NCBI RefSeq assembly: GCF_035975855.1
Contig: NZ_CP109055.1
Span: forward strand, 3,906,001 to 3,970,000
From: Streptomyces sp. NBC_01304
GTDB taxonomy: Bacteria; Actinomycetota; Actinomycetes; Streptomycetales; Streptomycetaceae
DNA length: 64,000 nucleotides
Direction: 5' to 3'
The position numbers were made by a program, and so were the translations under genes. This document shows, in pieces, positions 9,738-20,311 of the stretch. How positions within the stretch are numbered: the first letter of the stretch is position 1; each line of letters begins with the position of its first letter. The notes beneath the pieces are model-generated. The model was not told where the DNA came from and did no database searches. It saw only the letters and a list, made by a program, of their open reading frames with translations.

Positions 9738-11452
9738 TCGTCAACGAGCCAGTCCAGGACACCTTCGAGGACACCCCTGCCAAGGACCGTGATCCCGAGT
9801 GGTTCAAGCGCGCCGTCTTCTACGAGGTGCTCGTCCGCTCCTTCCAGGACAGCAACGGCGACGGCATCGGCGACCTCAAGGGCATCACCGCCAAACTGGA
9901 CTATCTCCAGTGGCTGGGCGTGGACTGCCTGTGGCTGCCGCCGTTCTTCAAGTCACCGCTGCGCGACGGCGGTTACGACGTCTCGGACTACACGGCCGTG
10001 CTGCCGGAGTTCGGGGATCTCGCGGACTTCGTGGAGTTCGTGGACAGCGCGCACCAGCGCGGCATGCGCGTGATCATCGACTTCGTGATGAACCACACCA
10101 GCGACCAGCACCCGTGGTTCCAGGAGTCACGCAGCGATCCGGAAGGCCCCTACGGCGACTACTACGTCTGGGCGGACGACGACAAGCAGTACCAGGACGC
10201 CCGGATCATCTTCGTCGACACGGAGACGTCCAACTGGACCTTCGACCCGGTGCGCAAGCAGTACTTCTGGCACCGCTTCTTCTCCCACCAGCCGGACCTC
10301 AACTACGAGAACCCGGCCGTCCAGGAGGAGATCATCTCGGCGCTGCGGTTCTGGCTCGACCTCGGCATCGACGGCTTCCGCCTGGACGCCGTGCCCTATC
10401 TGTTCGCCGAGGAGGGCACCAACTGCGAGAACCTTCCTCGCTCCCACGAGCTCCTTAGAAGGGTCCGCAAGGAGATCGACACGCACTACCCGGACACGGT
10501 ACTGCTCGCCGAGGCGAACCAGTGGCCGGAGGACGTCGTCGACTATTTCGGGGATTTCGAGGAGGGCGGCGACGAATGCCACATGGCCTTCCACTTCCCC
10601 GTGATGCCGCGGATCTTCATGGCGGTACGCAGGGAGTCCAGGTATCCGGTCTCGGAGATCCTAGCGAAGACTCCGGCCATTCCGTCCGGCTGCCAATGGG
10701 GCATCTTCCTTCGTAATCATGACGAGTTGACGCTCGAAATGGTCACCGACGAAGAGCGCGACTACATGTACTCGGAGTACGCCAAGGACCCGAGGATGCG
10801 CGCCAACATCGGCATCCGCCGGCGGCTCGCCACCCTCCTGGACAACGACCGCAATCAGATCGAGCTGTTCACGGCACTGCTGCTCTCGCTCCCGGGATCA
10901 CCGATCCTCTATTACGGCGACGAGATCGGCATGGGCGACAACATCTGGCTCGGCGACCGGGACGCCGTCCGCACCCCGATGCAGTGGACCCCCGACCGGA
11001 ACGCGGGCTTCTCGTCCTGCGACCCCGGGCGGCTCTACCTGCCGACCATCATGGATCCGGTCTACGGCTACCAGGTGACGAACGTCGAGGCGTCGATGGC
11101 GTCCCCGTCCTCGCTGCTCCACTGGACCCGCCGCATGATCGAGATCCGCAAGCAGAACAAGGCATTCGGGCTCGGCTCGTATACGGAACTCCCCTCGTCC
11201 AATCCCGCGGTGATCGCATTCCTGCGCGAGGCCCCTCCGACCGAGGAGGAGGGCGATGATCTGGTGCTGTGCGTGCACAACTTCTCGCGTTTCGCACAGC
11301 CCACGGAATTGGATCTCCAGGCCTTCAACGGGCGGCACCCCGTGGAACTGATCGGCGGGGTGCGCTTTCCGGCCATCGGTGAACTGCCGTATCTCCTGAC
11401 CCTCGCGGGGCATGGGTTCTACTGGTTCCGGCTGCGGCGGGATGCGGCGTAG
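9734..11452 (+). CDS. treS: Trehalose synthase (maltose alpha-D-glucosyltransferase)
   Basis: A 572-residue GH13_16 enzyme that interconverts trehalose and maltose by intramolecular transglucosylation, feeding maltose to Pep2 and GlgE. The nucleophile is Asp218 ([11 protein letters not shown]), the acid/base Glu260 ([11 protein letters not shown]), and the third acidic residue lies in [12 protein letters not shown]. The N-terminus [20 protein letters not shown] is classic for TreS. The start ATG overlaps the glgE stop (ATGA), preceded by GGAGGG, so translation is probably coupled. No Pep2 domain is fused at the C-terminus; the kinase is a separate gene downstream. Confidence 0.96.
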   Translation: MIVNEPVQDTFEDTPAKDRDPEWFKRAVFYEVLVRSFQDSNGDGIGDLKGITAKLDYLQWLGVDCLWLPPFFKSPLRDGGYDVSDYTAVLPEFGDLADFVEFVDSAHQRGMRVIIDFVMNHTSDQHPWFQESRSDPEGPYGDYYVWADDDKQYQDARIIFVDTETSNWTFDPVRKQYFWHRFFSHQPDLNYENPAVQEEIISALRFWLDLGIDGFRLDAVPYLFAEEGTNCENLPRSHELLRRVRKEIDTHYPDTVLLAEANQWPEDVVDYFGDFEEGGDECHMAFHFPVMPRIFMAVRRESRYPVSEILAKTPAIPSGCQWGIFLRNHDELTLEMVTDEERDYMYSEYAKDPRMRANIGIRRRLATLLDNDRNQIELFTALLLSLPGSPILYYGDEIGMGDNIWLGDRDAVRTPMQWTPDRNAGFSSCDPGRLYLPTIMDPVYGYQVTNVEASMASPSSLLHWTRRMIEIRKQNKAFGLGSYTELPSSNPAVIAFLREAPPTEEEGDDLVLCVHNFSRFAQPTELDLQAFNGRHPVELIGGVRFPAIGELPYLLTLAGHGFYWFRLRRDAA

Positions 11453-11455
11453 GTT

Positions 11456-11527
11456 GTGAGTTCAGATCAGTTGGTGAGTTTGGATCAGCTGGTGAGTTCA
11501 GGTCAGCTGGTGAGTTCAGATCAGTCG
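11456..11527 (+). repeat. Four tandem 18-bp repeats between treS and pep2
   Basis: Four head-to-tail copies of GTGAGTTCAGATCAGNTG (11456-11473, 11474-11491, 11492-11509, 11510-11527), each differing at one to three bases, begin 3 bp after the treS stop. The unit is a multiple of three. It lies inside an operon and has no hairpin potential that I can see. Copy number probably varies between strains. Confidence 0.85.
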
Positions 11528-11628
11528 AGTTGACCGGACGCGGGCCGGCAGTTTTCGTCGGTCCGCTCCGGGCACTCGCCCCGCACGGCACACCCTCCCC
11601 CGTCCGCTGCGCGGAAGGACGCGACGCC

Positions 11629-12999
11629 ATGTCGGAAGCGGTCACCCATGCCACCGGGCACCCCGAGCTGATCGAATCGCTGGATCCGCTGCTCAGGGAG
11701 TGGCTGCCGAGGCAGCGGTGGTTCTCCGGCAAGGGCCGACCGGTGACCGGGTTCGCCCTCGTCTCCGCGACCGAGCTACTGCCGCCGGGCTCGGCCACCG
11801 GGTTCCTGCACCTCCTCGTAGAGGCCCAACAGCCCCTCGTTCCGGGCCAGTCGGCGGCCGGTCCGGCGGACTGCTACCAGCTGCTCCTCGGGGTGCGTCG
11901 CACGCTGCCGCCGCATCTGGCGCCCGCGTTGATCGGGCATCTGGGGTCCGGGCCACTGGCGGGCAGCACGGTGTACGAAGGGCTGCGCGACCCCCGGCTC
12001 GCCGGGCTGCTCCTGGAGCGGCTGCGGATGCCCGGCCGTGCCGACGGACTGCTCTTCGAGCGGGACCCGGACAGCGAGATCGCGGCCGGGCTCACCCCCC
12101 GGATGCTGGGCGCCGAACAGTCCAACTCCTCGCTGGTGTACGGCGATACGTTCATCCTGAAGCTCTTTCGCCGGGTCGTCCCCGGCGACCAGCCGGACCT
12201 GGAACTGCCGCTCGCGCTCGCCCGCGCCGGGTGTGCGCGGGTGCCCGCACCGGTCGCCTGGTTCCGGCAGGGGCCGCACGTCCTCGGGGTGCTCGTGCCC
12301 TATCTGGCCGGGGCCGAGGACGGCTGGGAGCTGGCGCTGCGCCGGCTCGCCAAGGGAGACGACTTCACCGCCGAGGCGCGGGCGCTCGGGCGGGCCACCG
12401 CCGAGGTGCACTCCGCGCTCGCCGGGGCGCTGCCCACCGTGTCCCTCGGGCGGGCCCAGACCGAGCTGATCGCCGCCGGAATGCTGGAGCGCCTTGAGGC
12501 GGCGGCGCAGGCCGTGCCCGCGCTGCGGCCGTACGCCCCCGGGCTCGCGGTCGCCTTCGACGCGCTGGCCGACCTGGGTGATACGGACGGCGGGCGTGCC
12601 CAACGGGTCCACGGAGACCTGCACCTGGGCCAGTTCCTGCGGGCGCCGGACGGGGTCTGGTCGGTCATCGACTTCGAGGGGGAGCCGGCCCGGCCCCTCG
12701 CCGAGCGCCGCCGGCCGCAGCCGCCGGTACGGGACGTGGCAGGCATGCTGCGCTCCTTCGACTACGCGGCCCGCTCGCACCGGCCGTGGTCGCCCGACTG
12801 GGCAGCGGGCTGCCGGAACGCGTACTGCGCCGGGTACGCGGAGGCCGGCGGGGGCGATCCCCGGGAGCGGCCCGAACTGCTGCGGGCGTACGAGACCGAC
12901 AAGGCCGTCTACGAAGTGCTGTACGAGGCCCGGCATCGGCCGGACTGGCTTCCTGTGCCCATGGCCGCGATACGTCGCCTCGCTTTTGGCGAGGCGTGA
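11629..12999 (+). CDS. pep2: Maltokinase Pep2
   Basis: A 456-residue ATP-dependent kinase that makes maltose 1-phosphate, the donor for GlgE. It has the N-terminal cap region ([14 protein letters not shown]) and the aminoglycoside-phosphotransferase-like core, with the catalytic loop HGDLHLGQF at residues 328-336 and the metal-binding [15 protein letters not shown]. The ATG at 11629 is preceded by GGAAGGA; an in-frame upstream ATG at 11530 would give a non-conserved extension. It is separated from treS by 176 bp containing the tandem repeats and from glgB by 25 bp. A secondary promoter in front of it is possible, but none is obvious. Confidence 0.94.
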   Translation: MSEAVTHATGHPELIESLDPLLREWLPRQRWFSGKGRPVTGFALVSATELLPPGSATGFLHLLVEAQQPLVPGQSAAGPADCYQLLLGVRRTLPPHLAPALIGHLGSGPLAGSTVYEGLRDPRLAGLLLERLRMPGRADGLLFERDPDSEIAAGLTPRMLGAEQSNSSLVYGDTFILKLFRRVVPGDQPDLELPLALARAGCARVPAPVAWFRQGPHVLGVLVPYLAGAEDGWELALRRLAKGDDFTAEARALGRATAEVHSALAGALPTVSLGRAQTELIAAGMLERLEAAAQAVPALRPYAPGLAVAFDALADLGDTDGGRAQRVHGDLHLGQFLRAPDGVWSVIDFEGEPARPLAERRRPQPPVRDVAGMLRSFDYAARSHRPWSPDWAAGCRNAYCAGYAEAGGGDPRERPELLRAYETDKAVYEVLYEARHRPDWLPVPMAAIRRLAFGEA

Positions 13000-13024
13000 T
13001 CTCTCTTTTGAGGAGGCTCCACCT

Positions 13025-15418
<2,394 letters not shown>

Positions 15419-15454
15419 TGCCCTGTCCGCAGGGGCGGGCCGGGCGGCCGCCGC

Positions 15455-17761
15455 CTACCCGAGCCCGGGCGGCAGTTGACCGGTGTGCACCACCCCCAGC
15501 GTGCGCGTGGCCCGGGTCAGGGCGACGTACAGGTCGCTCGTCTTGTACGCCGTCGGCTCCACCACGATCACCGAGTCGAACTCGAGCCCCTTCGACTGCC
15601 GCGCGTCGAGGAGCACCACCTGGTGGGTCAGGTCCGGCTCCGCCCCCGCCGTCACGCCGTCGAGGTGTTCGGCGAGCGCGGCGTGCAGGGCGCGCGGCGC
15701 GATCACCGCGAGGCGGCCCTCCGACGGGGTGAGGTCCAGCGCCAACTTGCCGACCAATGCCGGGAGCTCTGCGGGCGATACGGCCTCGACGAGGGGCCGT
15801 ACGCCCGTCGAACGCACCGACCGGGGCGGCTCGAACTCCGGGGACTGCGCGCGCAGCACCCCCGCCGCGAGGTCCATGATCTCCTCGGGCGTGCGGTAGT
15901 TCACCCCGAGGCGGACCAGCTCGTAGCGGTCGTCGACGTACGGCCGGAGGATCTCCTCCCAGGAGCCGCACCCAGCCTCGTCCCCGGTCTGGGCCGGGTC
16001 GCCGACGAGGGTCATCGAGCGGGTCGGGACGCGCCGCATCAGCAGGCGCCATGCCATCGGGGACAGCTCCTGCGCCTCGTCCACGATGATGTGCCCGAAC
16101 GCCCAGGTCCGGTCCGCCGCCGCACGCTCGGCGGCGCTGCGGTGGTCGGCCTCCTCGTGGCGCTCGGCCATGCGCTCGGCGTCGATGATGTCGTGCGCGG
16201 ACAGGACCTCGGAGCCGTCCTCGTCGAGCTCCTCCTTGTCCTCGAACTCATAGGTGCGCGAGGCCCGCGAGACGTCAAGGACGCCCTGCGCGAAGGCGAT
16301 CTGCTCCTGCCGCTCGACGTCGGCGGCGGCCCGCGCGGCCCGGTCGTCGTGGCCGAGCAGCTCGGCCGCCTCGTCGAGCAGCGGGACGTCGGCCGGGGTC
16401 CACTCGGGCTCGGCGACCCGCAGGCCGGTGGCGTCGATGCGGGCGGGGCGGCGGATCAACTCGGCCTCGTGGGCGGGCAGATGGGTCGGGTCGGCCAGGA
16501 AGTCGGCGACCAGCTGCTCGGGGGCGAGGACCGGCCACAGCGAGGCGATCGCGTAGTGCACGTCCGGGTTGGCGTCGAGCTCCGAGCGCAGCTGGGAGAC
16601 GTCGGAGGCATCGAGGAGGTTCGGGCCGCCGTACGGGTCCGCGCCGAGGCGGTCCGCGAGCTGGTCCGTGAGCGCGTTGAGGACGAAGCCCTCGAAGTGT
16701 TCGCGGGCCAGGTTGTGCGGGAGGCCGGTCGAGCGGGCCTTTTCGCGGGCGTCCGCCACCGTGGCGTCGTCCAGCAGGAGGGTGTCGTTGTCGTGCGCGA
16801 CCGCGAGCACCGGGTCGGGCAGGGCCTGCCAGTCGGCGACGACCTCGGCCAGTACCTCCGCCATGTCCGCCCGGCCCTTGATCGCGGCGGCCGCGGGGCT
16901 CTCCGTGCCGGTGGCGTGCACGCCCGGGTACAGCTCCGCCATCGTCGCGAGCAGCACGCCCGTCTCGCCGAGCGAGGGCAGCACCTCGCCGATGTAGCCG
17001 AGGAACGCCGGGTTGGGGCCGACGATCAGCACGGCGCGCTTCGCGAGGAGTTCCCGGTGGGCGTAGAGGAGGTACGCGGCCCGGTGCAGGGCGACCGCGG
17101 TCTTGCCCGTGCCCGGGCCGCCTTCGACGACCATGACGCCGCGGTGCGGGGCGCGGATGATGCGGTCCTGCTCGGCCTGGATGGTCTGCACGATGTCGCC
17201 CATGCGGCCGGTGCGGGCGGCGTTCAGGGCGGCGAGCAGCACGGCGTCGCCGTTCGGGTCCTCGAAGCCGGTGCGTTCGGCGTCGGACAGGTCGAGGATC
17301 TCGTCGTGCAGCGCGACCACCTCGTGCCCCTGCATGGTGATGTGCCGGCGGCGGCGCAGGCCCATCGGGGTGTGGCTGGTGGCCAGATAGAAGGGGCGGG
17401 CGATATCGGCCCGCCAGTCGATCAGAATCGGGGTGCGGTCCGTGTTGTCCTCTCGGATTCCGATGCGGCCGATGTGGTGCGTGCCGCCTTCTTGGGTGCC
17501 GCCTTCTTCGGTGCCGCCTTCTTGGAGATCGATTCGGCCGAAGCAAAGTCCGTTCTCCACGCCGTTCAGCTCGGCCGCGAGACGGCCCTGCTCGGCGACC
17601 GTCACGTCCCGCTCCAGGCGCGACTGGAACGTGCCTCCCGCCTGCGCGAGCGCGGCCTGCGTCGACTGCTCGGCGCGCGCCTGCAGCTCCCCCAGGCGCT
17701 CATAGAGCCCGGCGACGAATTCCTGCTCGTCGCCCAATTCTTTGAATTCGCCGGTTGACAA
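15455..17761 (-). CDS. HelD/HelR-like superfamily 1 helicase (RNA polymerase-associated)
   Basis: A 768-residue UvrD/Rep-type ATPase: N-terminal coiled region, P-loop GGPGTGKTAVALHR at about residues 213-226, a long insertion typical of HelD (about 300-520), DEAQELSPMAWRLL (Walker B), GDPAQTGD, and a C-terminal helicase domain with VALTRATRTLGVVH. Known HelD/HelR proteins bind RNA polymerase, and HelR protects it from rifamycins. The TTG at 17761 is preferred: GGGGAG lies 5 nt upstream. The longer open frame, to 17839, would run through a 19-bp inverted repeat (17795-17813) that looks regulatory. It is convergent with glgB. Assignment to HelR rather than another HelD class is inference from the upstream repeat. 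Confidence 0.8.
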   Translation of the reverse strand: MSTGEFKELGDEQEFVAGLYERLGELQARAEQSTQAALAQAGGTFQSRLERDVTVAEQGRLAAELNGVENGLCFGRIDLQEGGTEEGGTQEGGTHHIGRIGIREDNTDRTPILIDWRADIARPFYLATSHTPMGLRRRRHITMQGHEVVALHDEILDLSDAERTGFEDPNGDAVLLAALNAARTGRMGDIVQTIQAEQDRIIRAPHRGVMVVEGGPGTGKTAVALHRAAYLLYAHRELLAKRAVLIVGPNPAFLGYIGEVLPSLGETGVLLATMAELYPGVHATGTESPAAAAIKGRADMAEVLAEVVADWQALPDPVLAVAHDNDTLLLDDATVADAREKARSTGLPHNLAREHFEGFVLNALTDQLADRLGADPYGGPNLLDASDVSQLRSELDANPDVHYAIASLWPVLAPEQLVADFLADPTHLPAHEAELIRRPARIDATGLRVAEPEWTPADVPLLDEAAELLGHDDRAARAAADVERQEQIAFAQGVLDVSRASRTYEFEDKEELDEDGSEVLSAHDIIDAERMAERHEEADHRSAAERAAADRTWAFGHIIVDEAQELSPMAWRLLMRRVPTRSMTLVGDPAQTGDEAGCGSWEEILRPYVDDRYELVRLGVNYRTPEEIMDLAAGVLRAQSPEFEPPRSVRSTGVRPLVEAVSPAELPALVGKLALDLTPSEGRLAVIAPRALHAALAEHLDGVTAGAEPDLTHQVVLLDARQSKGLEFDSVIVVEPTAYKTSDLYVALTRATRTLGVVHTGQLPPGLG

Positions 17762-17794
17762 TTCAGCTCCCCGCAAGGTAGAGTTCCTCTTGTT

Positions 17795-17813
17795 GGCCCC
17801 CAGTTGCGGGGCC
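17795..17813 (-). promoter_or_regulatory. 19-bp inverted repeat upstream of the HelD/HelR-like gene
   Basis: Six-bp arms GGCCCC and GGGGCC separated by 7 nt, total 19 bp, 34-52 bp upstream of the TTG start. Rifamycin-associated elements (RAE) upstream of rifamycin-resistance genes, including helR, are 19-bp inverted repeats. Size and position agree, but I cannot confirm the consensus from memory. On the + strand it is followed by TTTTCTGTTT and could resemble a terminator, but no + strand gene precedes it. Confidence 0.5.
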
Positions 17814-17849
17814 TTTTCTGTTTGCACAGAAACACTCAATATACGCGCC

Positions 17850-17885
17850 GAAATACCCCGGACGTCAAGTCGTCCGGGGTATTTC
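17850..17885 (-). terminator. Terminator of the MerR-thioredoxin pair
   Basis: Perfect 15-bp arms (GAAATACCCCGGACG at 17850-17864 and its complement at 17871-17885) with a 6-nt loop, 32 bp after the thioredoxin stop and before the leader of the helicase gene. Confidence 0.75.
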
Positions 17886-17917
17886 CGTATATCGAGGGTG
17901 CCTTGCGAGGAAGACTG

Positions 17918-18253
17918 CTAGAGGACTTCCGCCAGCTCTGCGAGCAGCTTGCGCTTCGGCCGTGCGCCCACGACGGACCAGACCGGCTCACCGCCCTTGA
18001 ACACCATCAGCGTCGGCATCGACAGCACGCCGTACGCCGTCGTCGTCCCGGGGTTCGCGTCCACGTCGAGCTGTACGACCTTCAGCCGCTCGCTCTCCTC
18101 CTGCGCGATCTGGCTCAGCACCGGCGCGAGCTGCCGGCACGGCCCGCACCAGGACGCCGTGTATTCGACCAGGACCGGCTGGTCCGCCCCGAGCACCTCG
18201 CTCGCGAAGTCCTCGTCCGTCACCTCGGCCACGCCTTCAGCCTTGTGGCTCAC
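17918..18253 (-). CDS. Thioredoxin
   Basis: A 111-residue cytoplasmic dithiol-disulfide reductase. The active-site motif WCGPC lies at residues 35-39 (Cys36/Cys39), with the cis-proline region GVLSMPTLMVFKGGEP in place. The ATG overlaps the stop of the upstream MerR gene by 4 bp, so the two are a translationally coupled pair and the regulator probably controls it. A strong terminator follows. It is short and of ordinary thioredoxin length with no signal peptide. Confidence 0.93.
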   Translation of the reverse strand: MSHKAEGVAEVTDEDFASEVLGADQPVLVEYTASWCGPCRQLAPVLSQIAQEESERLKVVQLDVDANPGTTTAYGVLSMPTLMVFKGGEPVWSVVGARPKRKLLAELAEVL

Positions 18254-18693
18254 AGCCCCTCACCCTCTCCGCCGTTCACGGAATCGCTCAGCTCGCACCG
18301 GGCCTCCCCCGGCACCTCCGCCTCGACCGCCAGCGCGTCCCGCGCCTGCTCGGCCCGCTCCAACTGCGCCCCGACCTGGGCCCGCACCGACTGCAACTGC
18401 CCGATGAGCCCGTCGAGTTCGTCGAGCTTGCGGCGGTACACGGCGAGCGAGGCCGGACAGGCGTCTCCCTCGTCGTGCCCCGACCGCAGACACTCCACGA
18501 ACGGGCGGGTCTCCTCCAGCTCGAACCCGAAGTCCTGCAGGGTCCGGATCTGCCGGAGCAGCCGCAGGTCGGACTCGTCGTAGGTGCGGTAGCCGTTGCC
18601 CGTGCGGCGTGCGGAGAGCAGGCCCCGGGACTCGTAGTAGCGCAGAGTCCGGGTGGTCGTCCCCGCCCGCTCCGCGAGCTCGCCGATTCGCAT
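18250..18693 (-). CDS. MerR-family transcriptional regulator
   Basis: A 147-residue regulator with the MerR winged-helix at the N-terminus (MRIGELAERAGTTTRTLRYY), a long dimerisation helix (about 80-125) and an acidic tail. Two cysteines lie in the effector half (ECLRSGHDEGDACPASL), plus one near the end, which would fit thiol or metal sensing; which signal is not determined. It is coupled to the thioredoxin gene by ATGA overlap. A TGAC-N6-GTCA dyad at 18711-18724, 18-31 bp upstream of the start, is a candidate autoregulatory site. Confidence 0.88.
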   Translation of the reverse strand: MRIGELAERAGTTTRTLRYYESRGLLSARRTGNGYRTYDESDLRLLRQIRTLQDFGFELEETRPFVECLRSGHDEGDACPASLAVYRRKLDELDGLIGQLQSVRAQVGAQLERAEQARDALAVEAEVPGEARCELSDSVNGGEGEGL

Positions 18694-18710
18694 GCCTCGA
18701 CGGTAGACCT

Positions 18711-18724
18711 TGACGTCGGGGTCA
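18711..18724 (-). promoter_or_regulatory. Candidate MerR operator
   Basis: TGAC-N6-GTCA dyad in the promoter region of the MerR-thioredoxin pair. Short arms; assigned by position only. Confidence 0.35.
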
Positions 18725-18776
18725 TGGCTAGCGTGTCCCTGGGCGGGGGCGGCTGGGTGTCTTTTGCTTAGGTCGC

Positions 18777-18823
18777 GGGGGCTCTGCCCCCGGGCCCCCG
18801 GTCCTCAAGCGCCGGACGGGCTG
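18777..18823 (+). repeat. Dispersed palindromic-family repeat, half copy
   Basis: GGGGGCTCTGCCCCCGGGCC is followed by GTCCTCAAGCGCCGGACGGG and CTG (18801-18823). It matches the left half of the complete elements at 49348 and 53837, without the right arm. It begins the gene-free spacer 18694-19159. Confidence 0.7.
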
Positions 18824-18936
18824 GGTTTGGGGCAGGCGGGGCTTTGGGGCGTGCCCCTGCTGACCCGGTTTTGGTTCAGGAGGGGCCCTGCTGACCCGGT
18901 TGTGGCTCAGCGCCGTTGGTCAAGGCGGGGCCGTGT

Positions 18937-19002
18937 CGGTAGGTACGTGCTCGCCGCGGGCAATTGCAGGTGGTCCGGTATGCGTCGAGCACGCACCTAC
19001 CG
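18937..19002. repeat. Large stem-loop in the 18.7-19.16 kb spacer
   Basis: CGGTAGGTACGTGCTCG (18937-18953) pairs with CGAGCACGCACCTACCG (18986-19002) with one mismatch around a 32-nt loop. Just upstream are two imperfect copies of a CTGCTGACCCGG-containing sequence (about 18858-18879 and 18889-18910). No open frame here looks real. Confidence 0.6.
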
Positions 19003-19052
19003 ACCCGACCCCTCGCGTTCGTTCGTCGTGCGCCGCCGGTCAGTGGTCAGGC

Positions 19053-19108
19053 GCGTACCCGGCTGATCGCCGGTGGGCGGTGCGTACCCGGCTGATCGCC
19101 GGTGGGGG
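19053..19108. repeat. Two tandem copies of a 29-bp unit
   Basis: GCGTACCCGGCTGATCGCCG plus GTGGGCGGT is repeated head to tail at 19053-19081 and 19082-19108, the second lacking the last bases. It lies 50 bp from the stop of the imine-reductase-like gene. Confidence 0.75.
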
Positions 19109-19159
19109 TGATCGATGTGACAAGTTCCCCCTGGCGGGGGGAGAGAGAAGGGCTTCAGG

Positions 19160-20071
19160 TCAGGCCTGCGGGCGTACTGCCTCGATCGTGGCCGTCCAGC
19201 TGTCCGCGCCATGGCCCTTGGCGATCGCCCGGTCCGCGACGGCCTTCATCGCGCGCAGGGCCGTCGTGTCGAGGTTGCGGTGGTCGGCGGCGTGGATGAT
19301 GTGGTCGATCGCGGCCACCTCCATCGTCAGGTTGGCTTCGGCGCCGGGGTACTTGCCGTCGTCCGCCTCGGTGCCCATGCCCTCGATGATCGCGGGCATG
19401 ATGCTCAGGAACCCGGTCAGGTACGGGGACAGGTGTGCGCCCTTCACCCCGTCGGCGCCGGCCAGGGCCAAGGCGTGGACCACGCCGGACATGGTGTGCC
19501 AGAAGAGGTCGAGCAGGGCCAGGTCGTAGACGCCGGCCAGGGCGTGCTCGTCGCCGAGGTGGGTGGCGTTGCCGCCCAGCGCCTTGAGGGCTGCTTCGTG
19601 CTTGTCGTACGCGGCCTTCGGGCCCGCGTAGAAGAACAGGGCCTCCGGCGATCCGATCACCGGTGTCGGCACCATGATCGCGCCATCGAGGTAGGCGATC
19701 TCGTGCTCGGCGGCCCAGGCAGCGGCCTCGCGGGCGCGCTCGGGGGTGTCCGAGGTCAGGTTGACCAGGACCCGGTCCTCGAACTCGGCGGCCAGCGGGG
19801 CGAGTACGGCTCCCGAGGCGTCGTAGTCGACCAGGCAGACGACGATCAGTTCGGAGGCGCGTACGGCCTCCGCGGCGGTGGCGGCGCGGACCGCGCCCTG
19901 GGCGATGAGCTGCTCGCCCTTGCCCGCCGAGCGGTTCCAGACGGTGGTGGGGTGCCCGGCACGGAGGAATGCGGCGGCGAGAGCCTGGCCCATGGAGCCG
20001 AGGCCCAGGACAGTGACAGGGGTCTTGGGATTGTTTGTGGCTGTCTGGGTGGTGTTGTTCGTCATGGTCAT
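19160..20071 (-). CDS. NAD(P)-dependent oxidoreductase, imine-reductase-like
   Basis: A 303-residue protein with an N-terminal Rossmann fold (VTVLGLGSMGQALAAAFL, then TTVWNRSAGK) and an all-helical C-terminal dimerisation domain (LLDLFWHTMSGVVHALALAG), the layout of beta-hydroxyacid dehydrogenases and bacterial imine reductases. The GHxTTVWNR signature indicates NADPH preference in that family. The substrate is unknown; the name imine reductase comes from resemblance only. The start is uncertain: ATGs at 20071 and 20065 are both poorly preceded, and an upstream frame to 20101 looks unlikely. It is transcribed alone, next to a repeat-rich spacer. Confidence 0.8.
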   Translation of the reverse strand: MTMTNNTTQTATNNPKTPVTVLGLGSMGQALAAAFLRAGHPTTVWNRSAGKGEQLIAQGAVRAATAAEAVRASELIVVCLVDYDASGAVLAPLAAEFEDRVLVNLTSDTPERAREAAAWAAEHEIAYLDGAIMVPTPVIGSPEALFFYAGPKAAYDKHEAALKALGGNATHLGDEHALAGVYDLALLDLFWHTMSGVVHALALAGADGVKGAHLSPYLTGFLSIMPAIIEGMGTEADDGKYPGAEANLTMEVAAIDHIIHAADHRNLDTTALRAMKAVADRAIAKGHGADSWTATIEAVRPQA

Positions 20072-20268
20072 TATTCTTTGTGGCCGCCAACTTCCCCACA
20101 AGTACGGACTATTAAGTCAGGTACTCACCAAAAAGTAAGCATGAACCCGCTCGCTGTGCGACCAGCGGGCGCCCTCTCGGCGGCCCATGGGGCGGGCCTC
20201 GCGTGCATCTTCAGGAACTTGACGCAATGCAGCCATTGACGGCCCGCATGGCTGCAACTAGATAACTC

Positions 20269-20282
20269 TGAGAGCGCTCTCA
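20269..20282 (+). promoter_or_regulatory. CebR/LacI-type operator upstream of the GH16 gene
   Basis: Perfect 14-bp palindrome TGAGAGCGCTCTCA, 29 bp upstream of the glucanase ATG. It resembles the CebR box TGGGAGCGCTCCCA that controls cellulose and cello-oligosaccharide genes in Streptomyces, differing at one position in each arm. Repression relieved by an oligosaccharide is the expected logic. Confidence 0.7.
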
Positions 20283-20311
20283 AAGCTACCCCGTCCCCAC
20301 GGAGGCGCACC

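Noticed and set aside
11456..11527. CRISPR-like array
   Set aside because: Units are contiguous 18-mers with no spacers and no cas genes nearby.
17795..17823. + strand intrinsic terminator
   Set aside because: Stem plus TTTT fits in form, but both flanking genes are on the minus strand and no + strand transcript is expected there.
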